DNA of 64,000 bases from Yponomeuta sedellus (GCA_934045075.1 OW203726.1:23685488-23749487); one strand, 5' to 3'; shown: positions 44,601 to 55,245, counted from the first letter of the stretch. A program made the numbers and translations. The notes: generated by a model not told the origin, from the sequence alone.

Positions 44601-47600
44601 GGTTCGAATCCCTTCATGGGTGAAATTTTTAGCCTCCAAATAGGTTTTTAAGTTTTGATTTACTTTAGACTTATATTGAGGGTTCTGAAACTCTGGAACT
44701 ACTCCAATAATACCTGTTTAATACAAGTAACTTGCAAGTTGAAAGAAGTTTGTTAATTACGATTTATGTTAAAACACGAAATAAGTTATTTTTGCTTAAT
44801 GTTAATTTGTATTGCAAACGCCCATGCTAATAAATGCTTTATTATTATTATCAACATACAACTATCAAGATTTTGTTCGGAATATCTGTGGTTTGTTGTT
44901 CATTACAATAGTTGTTTATGTTGAAGAGTAAAATAAACCGGAAACACCTCTAAGATCTTTAAAACCGACTAATTTTTCCTTTTTTTAGGGCTCTGAAATT
45001 AACAAGGAATTACAATTTCCATAAAAAAAATACGATGAAATTGTAGTTCCGTAAAGCTACTTCGACGGTACCCTACGTTAGCGTGGTCCGACACGCACTG
45101 CCTCGTTTTTTATTACTCAAATCATGTTTCTCTATAAATATATTCGTACTGTTCAATATACAAGATAAATCGATAACACTGACAGCGCATAAATCAAGTA
45201 GGTTTCATTCATAAATGACATTGTTGCAACGCAAATGCCTATTATTAAAGAAATATTTATTATCATTCAGTTGAATCGAGTTTTCATGTTTATTTAAATC
45301 GTATGCGATGTCAGTCTAGCTATTATTATACAAGAGCGAAAAAAACTGCCTTCTGAATGATTAACGCAACTACTTAATCAATTTGTGACACGTATCAACG
45401 GCTGGATAAATTATGAGTGTGATTGTTATGAATGTATGAATACAACGTGCATGTTACATAAATCAAACAGTAGTAAATGAGGATACAATATAGTATTACG
45501 ACTACAAACACAATGTGCTTTGGTAACTCGTTACTTGTCATAAATTTTCTTCTGCCTTCTATTGTTGCGTTTACACCGAAAAATGCTCGGTACAAATTTA
45601 AAAGTTACAAACATTCTCTAACTCTTCATTAATAAATATAGTAACGTATATTGTTACCACGTCTTAATTTGAAACAACTCCATATCAATAAATTCTTATA
45701 CTTATTTTTCTCTTGTAAGTTTATGTGCCTGCGTTTTTTTTTTGGTGTTCAAGGGCGATAAACATTTATAATGGCCTCTATTCTTAGTTAATATTATTGA
45801 AAGTGTCCATATGTTCTTCAGAGATATTAAAACAAGCATACATTAGATCTTCTTTTAGTATTATAAAAATAATGTTCATCAACAAGTACTAAGTTTGATA
45901 TTGTTGTGTTGATTTAGAGAAATCTTAACTTATGTGCCTTCCTATATTGTTAACTAGCGCCCGCGATAAAATATCTACCATATGAATACACTTCACTGTT
46001 CGGTAATCTAACATACGTATAAAAACCATTTGCGCCACAAATGCTAAAAATTACACATCATTACATTTTTTACGCATCTTTTAAGCCAAATTTGTGTTCA
46101 ATGAACGTAAAAATAAATTATTAATCTTACAATAGTTTCAGTCCTGAGTGTGGGAGGTGTTCACGTACCTCAGCGCTTGAAATAGCCCATACACGGAGGA
46201 CGGGTGTGATGATTGAGCCCATATTTTCTCTCTGAGAGAAGGCCTGTGCCCTGCAGTGGAGCTTACCTATATATAGGCTTCTTAATTCACTTGAAATCAT
46301 TATGAATTCAAGTCGATAGAGGAATATAGAATTCTGGTAGTCAAATTGACAGCAAAATATTTTTATAGTCGTAAAAAATATATGGAGTAGTTACGATATT
46401 GTTCGCGAAAAAAATTTCATATATTATTTTTCCGTATGAAAGACCGTGAAGCTTGGAAAGCAATTATTTATTATTTTTACTAGAGCCTCAACGATATCAA
46501 CCCTTGTATATCCCCACTGCTTGGGTACGGGACTCTTCCTGCATCGCAGGAAGGTTAGGCCATACTCCACCACGAGGGCCAAGTCCGGGTTAGTGGAGGA
46601 TTGTAAGACTGTAGCGGCCCTTACTATCAGAAGTAATAAAGCCTCTGACATGGCTTAACGATTGCCGTGCCTTGCGAAGCACGGAAGCGCTCGGAAAAAC
46701 TCCACTAGCGGTAGTTACGGGGGGGATTCAAGTGATTGATTCCATTTATTCGGTTTGACTAGGTCACGAGCGCTTCTCTTATCGAATAAGTTTGATTTTG
46801 ATCACCCAGTCTCAAAGCGCTGTAAATCTTCTATGATGTCAGACGCCTCGCGGATTTGTCTGCGTGCATCGCCGCGGCTTTCTTTTTGTAACTCATTGTG
46901 TCAAATGGTTTGAACGCGAAGCGTAACGTGCCTAGTAGCTGCTCTAGGATGTACCTGAGTTTACTAACTTCCTTGAAATTGGCAAGAGATAATCGAGCAA
47001 TCAATCATTTTTAGTTTAGTAATGACAATGTTAGTCAAAGAAAATTCACGATTTGAAATATTAAAACTAAATTAGAATAATGTTAAGAGATTATGAATTC
47101 TTCTTAATTGTTATTTAACTTAAAAAAAAAAATAATGAAACTGAAATGATTAGAAAACTACATTGAGTTAAAAAATGATTAGTCAAAAAAAATAACTATA
47201 ATTATGCTATATGATTTGTCATATTTTTATGCTGTCACTATTATTTATATTTATAAGCGGGCTGGAAGTGTAGGCATGATAAAGATGAGGCTCCACTAGG
47301 CAGAGAAAAATGTTTGTTTCTGGAATGAATGCTATTTATACTTGATCCCAGGTTTCCGGTCGTGGTTCTTGAAAATTACTATTGATTTGATTGAATAGAA
47401 AACCACCGTCTGTCTGTCCTGTAAAAGTAGACACGCTTTTGGTCAATTGGTGGCTTTAACGAACCTTACGGAAGCCATTAATTCATGGTCTGAAGATAAT
47501 TTGGGATTTACTTAGTAATTTTATTTTAATTGCAAGGGGTTATTTCATGCTAGTAATTTTTTAGGGGAATCTGGAGCGACAGATTACTACAAAATGCAAG

Positions 47601-50600
47601 ATCACACAAGACATGCCCTGAGAATATGAATAACTTTTATTTCACACCCATTTGGAAACCTAGTTCAATTTGTAACGTTCATTAAGACGCAGTTTCTTTA
47701 CAACCACATTGATTGACCACGTTACAAAGGATTACACTCAGTATAGATAAACAAACGTCAGCAAAAGTATAAACTCAAGTTCGACCGCGCGCGTTTATGT
47801 CTTTTATACGCACGTTGTTTTGAATGTTATTCAGGTTGGTAGATTTGTGCCCCAGCCGTAATGTCCGAGTGTTTATATGTGAATTACGACCATCAAAGAG
47901 GCTGGCTGGTGAGAAAACTACATTGAGACACGAAATTTACTGCAATGCCGGTTTTTACCTCTATTTTTACTGTGTATATAATGCTTATGGCCCTTTAACT
48001 GAGATAGTGTTGTTGTTTACTTTTTATATGTTTTTTTGGAATTATGGTGACAGATTAGTCACTCTTCAAGTTCGTACTGAATATACACTATGGGAAAAAG
48101 GTGTGGTATTAGCGATAAGACCGTCAATTGAATACGGCAATACTTAGATATGTAAGCCTTTTTATGTATTTAGTTTTCTGTTGTATTCAATAATGAGTTC
48201 TAATCTAATCCAATCTAATTATGGGCATTAAATCTACTCCATATAAAAATATGTACCACTTCGTGTGGATGGTTGCTTTTATTTGTCTAGCGTAGGCAGA
48301 ATGACTTTTTAAAACCGAGATTGTGCATGTCGGGCGACGCATCGAGTAGGTTTCTGTAGACAGAGGGGGTTTTATCCGCTTTCTTCTTCAGGCTATATTA
48401 GTCCACTGCTGGATATAGCCCTCCCCTAATGAGCCCAAGGTTGTGTCATCATTAGGGGGTAATGCCCATTATCCGCCTTACAGAACTTCATCTTCAACTT
48501 CATCAACGTAACTTTCAAAGGATTTTGTACGAAGTTTTCCTTATATTAGTTGGTCACATTTTATGTATAATGTATGTATAATGCTCTAAGTACTCGTTGG
48601 TCAACTTGTAAAGCCTACTAAGCCGTGATAGTTTTCCTTTTTAGTTCATTATAATATGTACTAATACTTGAATTTTACTTCTTATAATACGTCTAGCCAG
48701 GAGAGGAAGAGGATGCCCTAGATGGACAAAAAATTGCCATTCTATAGAAAAACTTCTTCTTCTTCAGGCTATATTAGTCCACTGCTGGACATAGCCCTCC
48801 CCTAATGAGCGCCAAGGTTGTGCCATCATTGGGAGGCTATACCCATAATCGCCACGCTGGGCATGCGGGTTGAGGATCGCAGTTTGGTGGAATTGTACTG
48901 CAGGGGGCGCTGCTGCCCACCCCCCGGTTTGTGTCCTTTAGTCGCCTTTTACGACACCCGCGGGAAGAATTAGAAAAACTTAAATGACGCCAATAAGTGC
49001 TGTTCCATGCAAAATTTACCATATGTGACATTAATGAGGTAGCTTGTTATTTTTGCAATTTTGAAAAGTCATTTTTAAATCGAAATGATTGCATTAATTT
49101 TTGAACTTTGTTAAAAACTGAAAAGCATGATGCAATTTTTTTATTGGCACAGAAAACACTACAATAAATCTAACTTAACCCGACCCGACCCAACGCCATG
49201 GGACGACTGCGAAAGCATTCGGAAAACTACGAACGAGACTCACAGCGAGAAGCAAAACTATGTCCAGCAGTGGGCTCTATTCATACACTGATAGATGATG
49301 AAAGTCCACATATTCTTATAAGAACGCAGCTCATTCTCTTTCAAACCGCTGAAATTATCATTTTCTATGTTTTTTTGTACATCTTCCCTACTTCCTTCCC
49401 TAATGTATTAGTCCAGTTCATCCAAAGGTTGTCTGGAAGAGATCACTTTTAGTGATAAAGCCGCCGTCTTTACTCTTAGGTTAAAACATATGTGTGTTAT
49501 TTCCATTTTTATGAACGACTAGCTGATCCAGCGAACTTCGAACCGCCTAACAGTCGATTCTTTTTTTAAATTTTCCCGAGGAGGAAGAACCATCCTCGTA
49601 CTTCAAGGAATATCCAAATAAAGAGTTAGTAAATCGGTTCAGCTGCTCTCGAGATTTGCGCCTACCAACACATTCAGCAATTTATTTTTATATTATAGAT
49701 AAAGTGTTCTCTATCTCTCTATCTATTCATCTCATTTTTGAACATCCAATAATGGCATAATGTTATAGGTAATGCAAAACGGCAGGAAAATTAACAGCAA
49801 ATGCGTAACTTTAAGAAGCTTTGAATGTCAACTGTTCGATGTGATGATTGCGTCGTGATTGATGTGACGGCATGTGCCAATAGTTTGCAAGAGTTGTGTG
49901 ACAATCCGATCAGAGATAGAGTGAATGCCTTTGAAAGAGCACTACGCGGTGGAAACACGTAAGTCGTAGCTTACGTCCGTCCGATGCTGATGTTCTACAG
50001 ATGCACTAGTTTTTTTTTAATTTTAGTTATATATTAAACTGGTGCTAATCTGGTCCATCTCTGACCCGCAACCCTCACGATGTCGTCTGACCATCGTGTC
50101 TGCCTACCAAACTCCTTCCCTCCCTTAGCCACCACTCCGAAACTGCCCTGGTCCACCGGCCGTCTTTCTTTCTAGCCAAGTGTCCCGCCCATCTCCACTT
50201 TAACTCTGTGATCCGTAAGGACCGTGAGGAATGGCGCAGTAAAAAGGAGGCCTATGTCCAGCGGGGTTGATGTGGGCTGATTATAGATAGATATAGATTA
50301 AACTGGCCATTTTTATGTCGCTTATAAACGTTCCACTGCAGGGCACAAGCCTTCTCTCAGAGAGAGAGTACGGGATTAATCACCACGCGTGCCCACCGCG
50401 GATGTGCGAAAAGGCATTAGTTGCGATTATTTAGGTAAATATAACGTTAACTCCTGACTGTTAATTCCTGAAGTTATTGAATGGTAGAACCTAAATCGTC
50501 CAAAAAATATCCCATTAGTGCCGAGAAATTATTCGAATAGTACGAATTTTAACTATTTTTACAGTTGACATGAACCATTTTTATAGGTCTGTAACTCAAA

Positions 50601-52693
50601 AGAAAAAACAATGGAAACTTTATAGGAATCCTTATTTTGTTGTTATTAGGGCGTTGCCATTTTCAGTAAAAACCCTTAAAACTGTACCTAAATTTAGACA
50701 GTAAGGCTCTTAATGTATATTATTTTCTGGTGTGTACAATAAAGAGTTCTTCTTCTTCTTCAGGCTATATTAGTCCACTGCTGGACATAGCCCTCCCCTA
50801 ATGAGCGCAAGGTTGTGCCATAATTAGGGGGTGATGCCCATATTCCCCACGCTGGGCATGCGGGTTGGGGATCGCAGTTTGGTAGAATTGTACTGCAGGA
50901 GGCGCTGCTGCCCACCCTCCGGTGAGTTCAAGAGAAGAGTTCTAATCTAATCTAATTTAATTTTTGATGAGAACAGCTGTGGCTTGCGACTTTCACTTGT
51001 TCAATAAATTAAAACACATTCCAGATGACACTGGAAATTAACACGCATTTTCCACACACATTGTTGCCCAAAGTATAATCAAACTTTCAACATAATTGTC
51101 AGCTCTGTAATTGATGTAAAAACTTACCTTTTTATAAACTTTCTGTCATGCTAACCACCGGGTGGAATTTCCTAGTGAAGTTGAAGTGGAAGTTTCGGTC
51201 GCTTTTGTTTATTCATCAATTCTTTGAATTATTCATGTACAGTTACATCCTGTCGCGCTTTGGGGAAATAGTAATAGAAATTTTTGGAGAATAAGGAAAC
51301 ACAACTGAAACTAACAGTGTTTCCCTAGGGACTTGGTCGACACTATTTCTGTTTCACTCTCTACTATGTTATGTCAATATAGTGATTTGTTATGTCGCTT
51401 ACATTATCTAGTTACAAGTCATAAATAGTTATATATTAAACGGGTCTAATTGCGATTATTTATTAGATAAAATGTAATTACCTTATTTCCGACGTCACGT
51501 CTACCCGAGACCACGGCAACTGTAACGCTGCCGAAACGTCGGGAAATAAGGTAATTAAGTTTATCTAATAAATAATCGCGATTTGACCCGTTTAATATAT
51601 AAGTAAATCATTAAGAAATACTAAGTCATACATATTCGAGTGTTTGATTTATATATATATCATACTAGCTTTGATCATATTAATTAACCAAAGACCTTTT
51701 CTCAGAGCTACAAAATATGCTGAAAAGAAATATAAAATCGGTAAAGCTGTGTCGGAAGGGTTCGATATCAAACCCTGGCACGAGGTTTAATATATTTGAT
51801 AGAAATACGTTAACAAACATAATATTAACACAAACGGTAAAGCTGACACAAAACTAATTACTGAAAACCAAATACCTCTACCGCTCTTCGCATTAACTGA
51901 AATACGAAGAACTACTTTACAAAACAAAAAACTACTTTGATCCTAAATTAACTTGACGTAATGTAAGATGTAATAAGCAACTGAATAGATTTCGGAAACA
52001 CCAGAATGAGTAACCAAAATCTAAATTTAGGTAAAAAATCGAATATTTCTCATGAAAACCATTGTGGCTGTTAAAAACTATTAAAGCAATCATTAAAAAA
52101 TAAATTGTTGTAACATTTGAAACGTTTAGAAAAACTTTAGTTGCGAAATATCAGTTTGTATATAGCCCGTGCCAAATACTGTGAAACATAAAATACTCAT
52201 TGTTTGTATATGTGTCTTTTCTCCAAATATGAAATTAAATTATTCCAACTACGGTTAAACGCTTACGGCTAGAATTACTTATTTACCTACTTATTAACCT
52301 CGTCCCTAATGACGAGGTTAATACTAGCAACTACTAGATTAGTGCGAACAATCCTCAAACAAAAACGTAACTTACAACAACAATAGTCACAGTGATGGCC
52401 GTGGATATAGCGGCGCACACGCAGCCCTGTCGCATCTGCCGCTTCCTCGACAACTTCAGGAATTCCTCCGTCCTCTCATCGATAGTCCTGTACAATCCAA
52501 ACTGGTTCAACTTGGAACTAGAACTGGTGGTCACTGACGGTGGCGACATATCGACCGCTGACCGTCTACCAATCACTTGCACATGATGACACTTGGCTCT
52601 GGGCTCGGCTTGAGGCGACCGCACGTATGGAGGCGAGGAGGGAAATGCTGGTCGGCTCGCTGGTTGCTCGCGCGACAATGTGTTTTCTTTCAT
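38919..52693 (-). CDS. Single-pass type II membrane protein gene with two alternative terminal exons (unrecognised)
   Basis: Proposed gene: exon 1 (52376-52693) spliced either to terminal exon A (41801-43735) or to terminal exon B (38919-41651). Exon 1 ends in phase 0 after ...TAITVTIVV. A begins in phase 0 with TILLLYEYHVV and B with VILLIYEYSIVV, so both joins complete one hydrophobic helix of about 22 residues. Neither A nor B has a suitable start of its own, and the 100 bp between A's poly(A) signal and B's acceptor contains no ATG. Predicted products are 750 (A) and 1016 (B) residues, with a basic N-terminal cytoplasmic region (RKRQMR before the helix) and a long low-complexity Ser/Thr-rich outer part. 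I do not recognise the family and assign no function. The introns are 8.6 and 10.7 kb. Confidence 0.72.
41752..41757 (-). terminator. Poly(A) signal AATAAA after terminal exon A
   Basis: AATAAA on the minus strand, 43 nt past the stop codon of exon A and 101 nt before the acceptor of exon B. Its presence between the two exons supports A being a true alternative 3' end. Confidence 0.6.
41801..43735 (-). CDS. Alternative terminal exon A, 644 residues
   Basis: Acceptor CTCTGATTTCAG, phase 0, no ATG near the start. The first residues, TILLLYEYHVVGYRV, complete the helix begun in exon 1. The rest is a long Asn, Lys, Ser and Thr-rich, mostly disordered-looking chain with many N-x-S/T sequons. It has a cysteine cluster (CTC at about 43190-43200, later one Cys and an SCC pair) and Thr-rich linkers such as TTTTIQPFF. 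An AATAAA signal follows the stop by about 45 nt. Exon A and exon B match in the opening helix and weakly in a following LPSLINVL / MPLLVNAM segment, so they are probably ancient tandem copies. Confidence 0.8.
   Translation of the reverse strand, partial: TILLLYEYHVVGYRVLNRRVDANYSEKLYERNSGRDTKKLAMLPSLINVLNKGNKGQSHKNPKHSTADYSYKKNWYADLTSKINLSSKGIEQKTSPIIFLKAPLGRLDFYSKARETKAKNGIGYIDRLMVKEYRPEGKKNNLSTDETTNLLLKVRQAESPVLEPMETTTSQTRAIQDSEHCTCAKSLQELIRKLIERTQQLITSKVICLQPQKIEVKHRSCCQETTTAKHVTTSGNTSNSLALDFTNISTPTNEIKPTENDEKLRNLEKTINNYDINNAKNIKRDSKPDNISNKTHLMSKTNAELFKKYFEYISKRPSSTITEAITEEISETTSTTVASFDVQMETVNEIETSTRPEDKKYVYIAKINNPRKKTTTPSPTTTTIQPFFFTETIKPPNQLGENYNKFLKDLQEYKYINDHYNPVLDKNIAADITDILLMSTSNNDTFAKINQNESNKMVNSDNNSEELNVKLKDNIPLSTKKKVLKVSASNYVKLANGNHNLHFLVKKHNHQYLGIVSEETKNDISNTKLTTATPNSEKLSSTVQVIQSHHNYKNRLPYGIYRETEIKSDKQETIEDLEIDDQMRINDGNDSNEEKNERNTFSQRFGYMSEYSNPYTVTKLSGRPMEIRSIKKWSPHFNEEVLNN
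43736..44445. other. Intron upstream of terminal exon A
   Basis: AT-rich. Two good donor-like sites on the minus strand (44264 and 44076 areas) do not give an in-phase coding exon with an ATG. No gene is called. Confidence 0.5.
44448..44660 (+). mobile_element. tRNA-TIR element, full tRNA-like core
   Basis: TTTTTAATGCACTAACCCGT, CACTGATGCCGGTGAGTC, GCCCATTGGCTCAATTGG (D arm), a CTGGC-ACAGATA-GCCAG anticodon arm, GGGTTCGAATCCC (T arm) and ATGGGTG, then TTTTTAGCCTCCAAATAGG. The cloverleaf folds, but base 33 is C, not T. Confidence 0.85.
44661..46140. other. Intron of the type II membrane gene, no exon seen
   Basis: AT-rich with a repeat at about 44990-45110 (GTAGTTCCGTAAAGCTAC and GTGGTCCGACACGCACTGCC). 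Nothing else recognised. Confidence 0.5.
46145..46275 (+). mobile_element. SINE C tail fragment
   Basis: GTACCTCAGCGCTTGAAATA, TGAGAGAAGGCCTGTGCCCT and GCAGTGGAGCTTACC. Confidence 0.6.
46488..46780 (+). mobile_element. SINE-like repeat A, copy with internal deletion
   Basis: CGATATCAACCCTTGTATA, CCTGCATCGCAGGAAGGTTA, GGATTGTAAGACTGTAGCGG and GCCTTGCGAAGCACGGAAGC. The central block is shortened. Confidence 0.75.
46781..48375. other. Intron of the type II membrane gene, no exon seen
   Basis: AT-rich. A 107-codon plus-strand frame at 47824-48147 runs into a LINE tail (TTAGCGATAAGACCGTC) and is not supported as a gene. Confidence 0.5.
48380..48972 (-). mobile_element. Two RTE-tail SINE copies
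   Basis: TTCTTCAGGCTATATTAGTC begins at about 48380 and again at 48762. The second copy is long, with CATGCGGGTTGAGGATCGC, GCGCTGCTGCCCACCCCC and TTACGACACCCGCGGGAAG. Confidence 0.75.
49520..49705 (+). mobile_element. CR1-like LINE tail
   Basis: TAGCTGATCCAGCGAACTTC, AACCATCCTCGTACTTCAAG, AATCGGTTCAGCTGCTCTCG and TTTATATTATAGA. The same tail is at 62697 and 62885. Confidence 0.7.
50050..50290 (-). mobile_element. LINE 3' fragment
   Basis: Minus strand reading resembles a reverse-transcriptase C-terminus (CTAGCCAAGTGTCCCGCCCA; AGGCCTATGTCCAGCGGGG tail). Short and interrupted. Confidence 0.5.
50320..50415 (-). mobile_element. SINE C tail, reversed
   Basis: TTCCACTGCAGGGCACAAGC, CTCAGAGAGAGAGTACGGGA and CACGCGTGCCCACCGCGG. 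Confidence 0.6.
50750..50935 (-). mobile_element. RTE-tail SINE copy
   Basis: TTCTTCAGGCTATATTAGTC, ACGCTGGGCATGCGGGTTGG and GGCGCTGCTGCCCACCC. Confidence 0.75.
51424..51605. mobile_element. 180-bp MITE with a stem-loop core
   Basis: TATATATTAAACGGGTC / GACCCGTTTAATATATA at the ends. The inner arms TGCGATTATTTATTAGATAA and ACCTTATTTCCGACGT are mirrored. The core CGAGACCACGGCAACTG is shared with fragments near 5515 and 8075. Confidence 0.8.
52296..52322. repeat. 11-bp-stem hairpin 50 nt inside the intron after exon 1 of the membrane gene
   Basis: TTAACCTCGTC and GACGAGGTTAA around a 5-nt loop. On the minus strand it lies about 50-80 nt beyond the donor at 52375. Confidence 0.75.
52376..52693 (-). 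CDS. First coding exon of the type II membrane protein
   Basis: Starts with ATG at 52693 and runs 106 codons. Residues 1-60 are rich in Ser, Pro and Arg. Residues 66-90 are a charged stretch (GLYRTIDERTEEFLKL, then SRKRQMRQG). Residues 91-106 start a membrane helix with CVC at its inner face. The exon ends at GTT|GTAAGT, a perfect donor. If the intron is not removed, the frame adds only VSYVFV and stops, giving a 112-residue form that still has a helix. The -3 base before ATG is T, a weak context. The exon is GC-rich relative to its surroundings. Confidence 0.8.
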
Positions 52694-53785
52694 CCAAGAT
52701 AGCTGTAGGGGTGGGCGGAGTGCGGTCGGCTTTCTTTTTGCTTGTCGATATTTTGAGCTTGTCGCTTTGTTGCGACTGTGGTGTTTTGCCCGTCGTTACT
52801 ATGGAGGAAATTTCACCTGTGTTTTGTTTCGCTTTATTTAGACGTTGAGATAATAATGTCGTTATGTGGAAGATTGGCTCGTTCTTAAAAGTGCTTTACT
52901 CTATGCTCGTGTCATTGACTTCTATTTTCGTTTTATATTTGCAACATACGTGCCTGAGCGAAATGAAACATGCAATCAAAGTTTGTAAATAAGTTACAAT
53001 GACACATATTGAGATTTGCTAATGGTGGTAAGCAATACCACCATTCATAAAAAAACAAGCTTTTAAAAAACTTGCTAGTTTTTTTATTATTATAGGTTTA
53101 TTCTAAAAACCAAAGAAAAATTTTTTTTGTGACATTGTATATTTACAAAGTTTCATTCTTATCCGACTTGTAGTTTGGAAATTGAAACCAAACTACGCTT
53201 GTTAGGAATTTAGTCGCCACTACGCGCTCTAAAGATGGTTGCTCGTCTAGCATTATCAAAATTGAAATCAAAATGTTTTATTTCAACGCAAAGAATTTAC
53301 ATTCTGTTTGCTGAATGTCAATGTGAAATGTAAGCAGCTACCTTAGGGCCATAGTGTAGTGGAAAAGAAGACAGCGGAAGAAAAGACTCCACTCTGACTA
53401 TCTTTTTAATATATCAGTAATAATTTTGCAATACATCAGTTGCTACTCTTATGATAAGATTCCATGATAGTCATCAATAACTAAGTGCCAAAACATTAGT
53501 TGATTTTCCTACAAGATCGATATCAATAACTCCGATTGCCGCGTCCCAACACTAATCACAGGCGCAAAGCATTGAAGCGTTCAGTATTTACGGGTGCAAC
53601 GCGTGTAGTATTGAAATGCCGGCGGGGACAGGTGAAATTGTTATATCAACAAAATTGCCGGAGATGCCTCCCTCACGCGTGCTTATTTGCATTCTGATCT
53701 ACAACGCTCTGTCAATTAGGCACAGTTAGGTGTAATTGGAATATTAGTGTGTACTAACAGCATTCCTTCCTTAATTGTTTGTGAT
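52694..53785. other. Upstream region of the membrane protein gene
   Basis: 52700-52800 is less AT-rich and may be 5' UTR. No TATA box was fixed. Small hairpins (ATGGTGG / CCACCAT at 53022-53044) and an AT-rich spacer follow. No other gene. Confidence 0.4.
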
Positions 53786-54055
53786 TCCATTAAATGAAAT
53801 TAAACAACGTCATTGGTACGTGCCCGTACTGGGGATCGAATATAGGTCCCTTGCTTGGCCGGTGAAGGAAAACATCGTGAGGAAACCCACGGCTTGGTGG
53901 GTTCCGTATGTATTGATTTGTCTGTCTTGTGGGCTAGGCCGATAACAATGTCCCAGGCACTGCAGCATTTGAGTGGTTCCTTTACCCATCTAGTGTGAGT
54001 GAAAATGCCACTGGACGCTATAATCTTATTACGTAGATGCAATGCAAGGCCAATA
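53786..54055 (-). mobile_element. SINE D, reversed copy
   Basis: AACAACGTCATTGGTACGTG, ACATCGTGAGGAAACCCACG, TGGGCTAGGCCGATAACAAT and GTGAGTGAAAATGCCACTGG mirror the copy at 19990. Confidence 0.7.
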
Positions 54056-54589
54056 AATGACTTGGGTCACTGCTATTAAGTATGTGTGCCTTTTATATGA
54101 CAATATCTCTCTTAAAGTTTCGTTTTCTACCTATCCATGAATGAAGTCCACTGTTGGATAAAAGACTTTTCCCTATCGAGTTTAATCAATATCGTACTCA
54201 AATGAACGGGTTCGAATTTATTTAACTCAAGAATAAAATTCTTTTCGTTTGAGTTTGAGATAAAAACAAATGCACCAGACCCAGTTAATTAATCAACTAC
54301 GAACATTGCTCGCGCCCCGATTTAGATGGAATTTCCCGATAGCCTAACACCGACTGAAGACTGCACCATTTTACTTTTTTGCACAAAGGTGTGAAGACTG
54401 GCTTAATGGTAACCTACTTCCAGCATTCTTGCTTTTATTTATCATCTCTAATTACCATTTGCAATGGTAGCGATCGATCGTGTACACATTAGGACTGCTC
54501 GAGTGATTCCACCTTATTACTGTGTTCTGCTATATAATATACAGCTCCGAGCAAACATTTCGTGGCAAAATAGTTATTTATACTATTTT

Positions 54590-54815
54590 TATTTTTAATG
54601 CACTAACCCGTGCTATGGACAAATTTAAAAACCTATTTAGAGGCTAAAAATTTCACCCATGCCGGGATTCGAACCCGCAACCTCTGGCTATCCGTGCCAG
54701 CGCTCTACCAATTGAGCCAATGGGCGACTCACGGCATCAGTTAAATTTCGAACCTCTTTACACTATTCTCTGTATTACGTACAGGCAGCGACATCTGGCT
54801 TAAGCAAATTGCATC
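54590..54815 (-). mobile_element. tRNA-TIR element, long copy
   Basis: TTTTTAATGCACTAACCCGT, CCTATTTAGAGGCTAAAAAT, B-box GGGATTCGAACCC, CTACCAATTGAGCCAATGGG, then ACACTATTCTCTGTATTACG and ACATCTGGCTTAAGC. Confidence 0.85.
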
Positions 54816-54894
54816 ACTTACAGCCCCGATTACCTACTTTGCAGTTAGGTTTTACATAGGAACGATATCACTGTACCCACATGATTATACTGTT

Positions 54895-55075
54895 TTTATT
54901 TTTAATGCACTAACCCGTGCTAAGGACAAATTTAAAAACCTATTTAGAGGCTAAACATTTCACCCATGCCGGGATTCGGACCCGCAACCTCTGGCACGGA
55001 TAGCCAGAGGTTGCGGGTTCGAATCCCGGCATGGGTGAAATTTTTAGCCTCTAAATAGGTTTTTAAAAATAGTTA
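54895..55075. mobile_element. tRNA-TIR element, fold-back form
   Basis: The arm TTTAAAAACCTATTTAGAGG..CACCCATGCCGGGATTCG..CAACCTCTGGC is mirrored after a 7-nt loop ACGGATA (54996-55002) by GCCAGAGGTTGCGGGTTCG..GGGTGAAATTTTTAGCC. Symmetry is centred on the anticodon loop, as at 19821. Confidence 0.9.
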
Positions 55076-55127
55076 TTTGTTATACAAGAGTGCAAAGTTG
55101 CTTTTTAACCGCGTGTTAAATTTTGAT

Positions 55128-55245
55128 GACCGAGCAATTCCATTGGCTCAATTGGTAGAGCGCTGGTAAGGATAGCCAGAGGTTGCGGGTTCGAATCCCA
55201 GCATGGGTGAAATTTTTAGCCTCTAAATAGGTTTTTAAATTGTTG
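55128..55245 (+). mobile_element. tRNA-TIR element, 5'-truncated copy
   Basis: CCATTGGCTCAATTGGTAGA, GAGGTTGCGGGTTCGAATCC, GCATGGGTGAAATTTTTAGC and CTCTAAATAGGTTTTTAAA. Confidence 0.8.

Noticed and set aside
47824..48147. 107-codon plus-strand frame with hydrophobic segments
   Set aside because: It ends in a known LINE tail sequence, has no splice context and shows no family likeness.
52392..52848. Plus-strand frames over the membrane gene's first exon
   Set aside because: Antisense shadows of the minus-strand exon, which has a donor in phase with two terminal exons.
54660..54730. Functional tRNA gene (also at 44550, 31570, 61460)
   Set aside because: The cloverleaf folds but position 33 is not T, and the unit is always embedded in the same repeat with shared flanks, so it is part of a mobile element.
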